From positions 1 through 12,986 of the forward strand of contig CAJKOJ010000053.1 of NCBI GenBank assembly GCA_905201505.1: 12,986 nucleotides of DNA, given 5' to 3'. The DNA comes from an uncultured Eubacteriales bacterium. GTDB taxonomy: Bacteria > Bacillota > Clostridia > Lachnospirales > CAG-274. Positions 12,855 to 12,986 of the stretch are shown one piece after another. Each line of letters opens with the position of its first letter. Within the stretch, counting starts at the first letter, position 1. The notes beneath the pieces were generated by a model that was given only the letters and a program-made list of their open reading frames with translations, did not search any database and was not told where the DNA came from. Position numbers and translations under genes: made by a program.

Positions 12855-12986
12855 AAGTTATAATAAATTATATATGTCTTTTTGACTATCTTTTTATATC
12901 TTCTCAAATGTCCATAAAGCCTTATTTTATCGGCTCTACGGGCATTTTGCTTTTGTGGTAAACCTCACATATCTAGGTCTATCTTC
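12855..12986. other. Window-edge region without an identified gene
   Basis: An A/T-rich stretch with stops in all six frames. On the - strand a gene entering from the right could end here (for example ...KIDLDM then TGA at 12965-12967, or ...YHKSKMPVEPIK then TAA further on), but none has enough residues to identify. A weak 7-bp stem near 12917-12941 has no T tract and is not called a terminator. Confidence 0.4.

Larger units (their letters stand above)
10754..12986. mobile_element. One end of an element carrying a large serine recombinase
   Basis: From the break in the spore gene to the window edge, the sequence holds a large serine recombinase whose stop codon lies only about 30 bp from the junction, plus a small divergent gene. 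A recombinase gene beside one att site is the normal layout of skin-like, prophage or integrative elements. The other end is not in the window, so the size and cargo are unknown. Base composition is similar to the flanking genes. Confidence 0.6.

Noticed and set aside
1..12986. CRISPR array, tRNA, rRNA or IS terminal repeats
   Set aside because: I saw no regularly spaced direct repeats, no tRNA-like cloverleaf sequence, no rRNA segment, and no paired inverted repeats flanking a transposase.

Overview
The window looks like chromosomal DNA from a low-GC, endospore-forming member of the Clostridia. The evidence is an A/T-rich composition with strong AGGAGG-type ribosome binding sites, a SigH sporulation sigma factor next to a YacP/Rae1 protein, a secreted protein with a copper-amine-oxidase-like N-terminal domain, and a spore-type SpoIID/peptidoglycan-binding protein. 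I cannot name the species.

Layout, left to right. (1) 1-1446: a 15-bp-stem terminator, then the leftward pair rae1(yacP)-sigH, which appears translationally coupled. A divergent promoter region separates the pair from the rightward genes. (2) 1447-3200: an MscS-type channel, a DUF951 protein and pyrE, all rightward. (3) 3303-5327: a large secreted acidic protein with five Ig-like repeats and its own promoter and terminator. (4) 5632-7770: a HAD phosphatase (gph-like) and glmU (UDP-GlcNAc synthesis). (5) 7910-10109: plsX, acpP and rnc, the usual Firmicute cluster for phospholipid synthesis and RNase III. Each gene has its own start signals, and rnc has a long leader hairpin that looks like an RNase III substrate. 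(6) 10118-10151: a bidirectional terminator. (7) 10202-12986: a leftward gene fragment encoding the C-terminal part of a SpoIID/peptidoglycan-binding protein. It is cut off at its 5' side about 30 bp from the stop codon of a leftward large serine recombinase (555 aa). A small divergent gene of unknown function lies beyond the recombinase.

The most interesting reading concerns region 7. A recombinase-bearing element has entered a sporulation-type cell-wall gene, and only one junction is inside the window. The upstream region of the recombinase holds an exact match to the sigma-K promoter pattern as well as a sigma-A-like promoter. This arrangement resembles the skin-type intervening elements that excise in the mother cell and rebuild a sporulation gene (known for sigK, spoVFB, spoVR, gerE and spsM). 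Whether this is a programmed switch or simple gene disruption cannot be decided here, because the N-terminal half of the target gene and the second attachment site lie outside the window.
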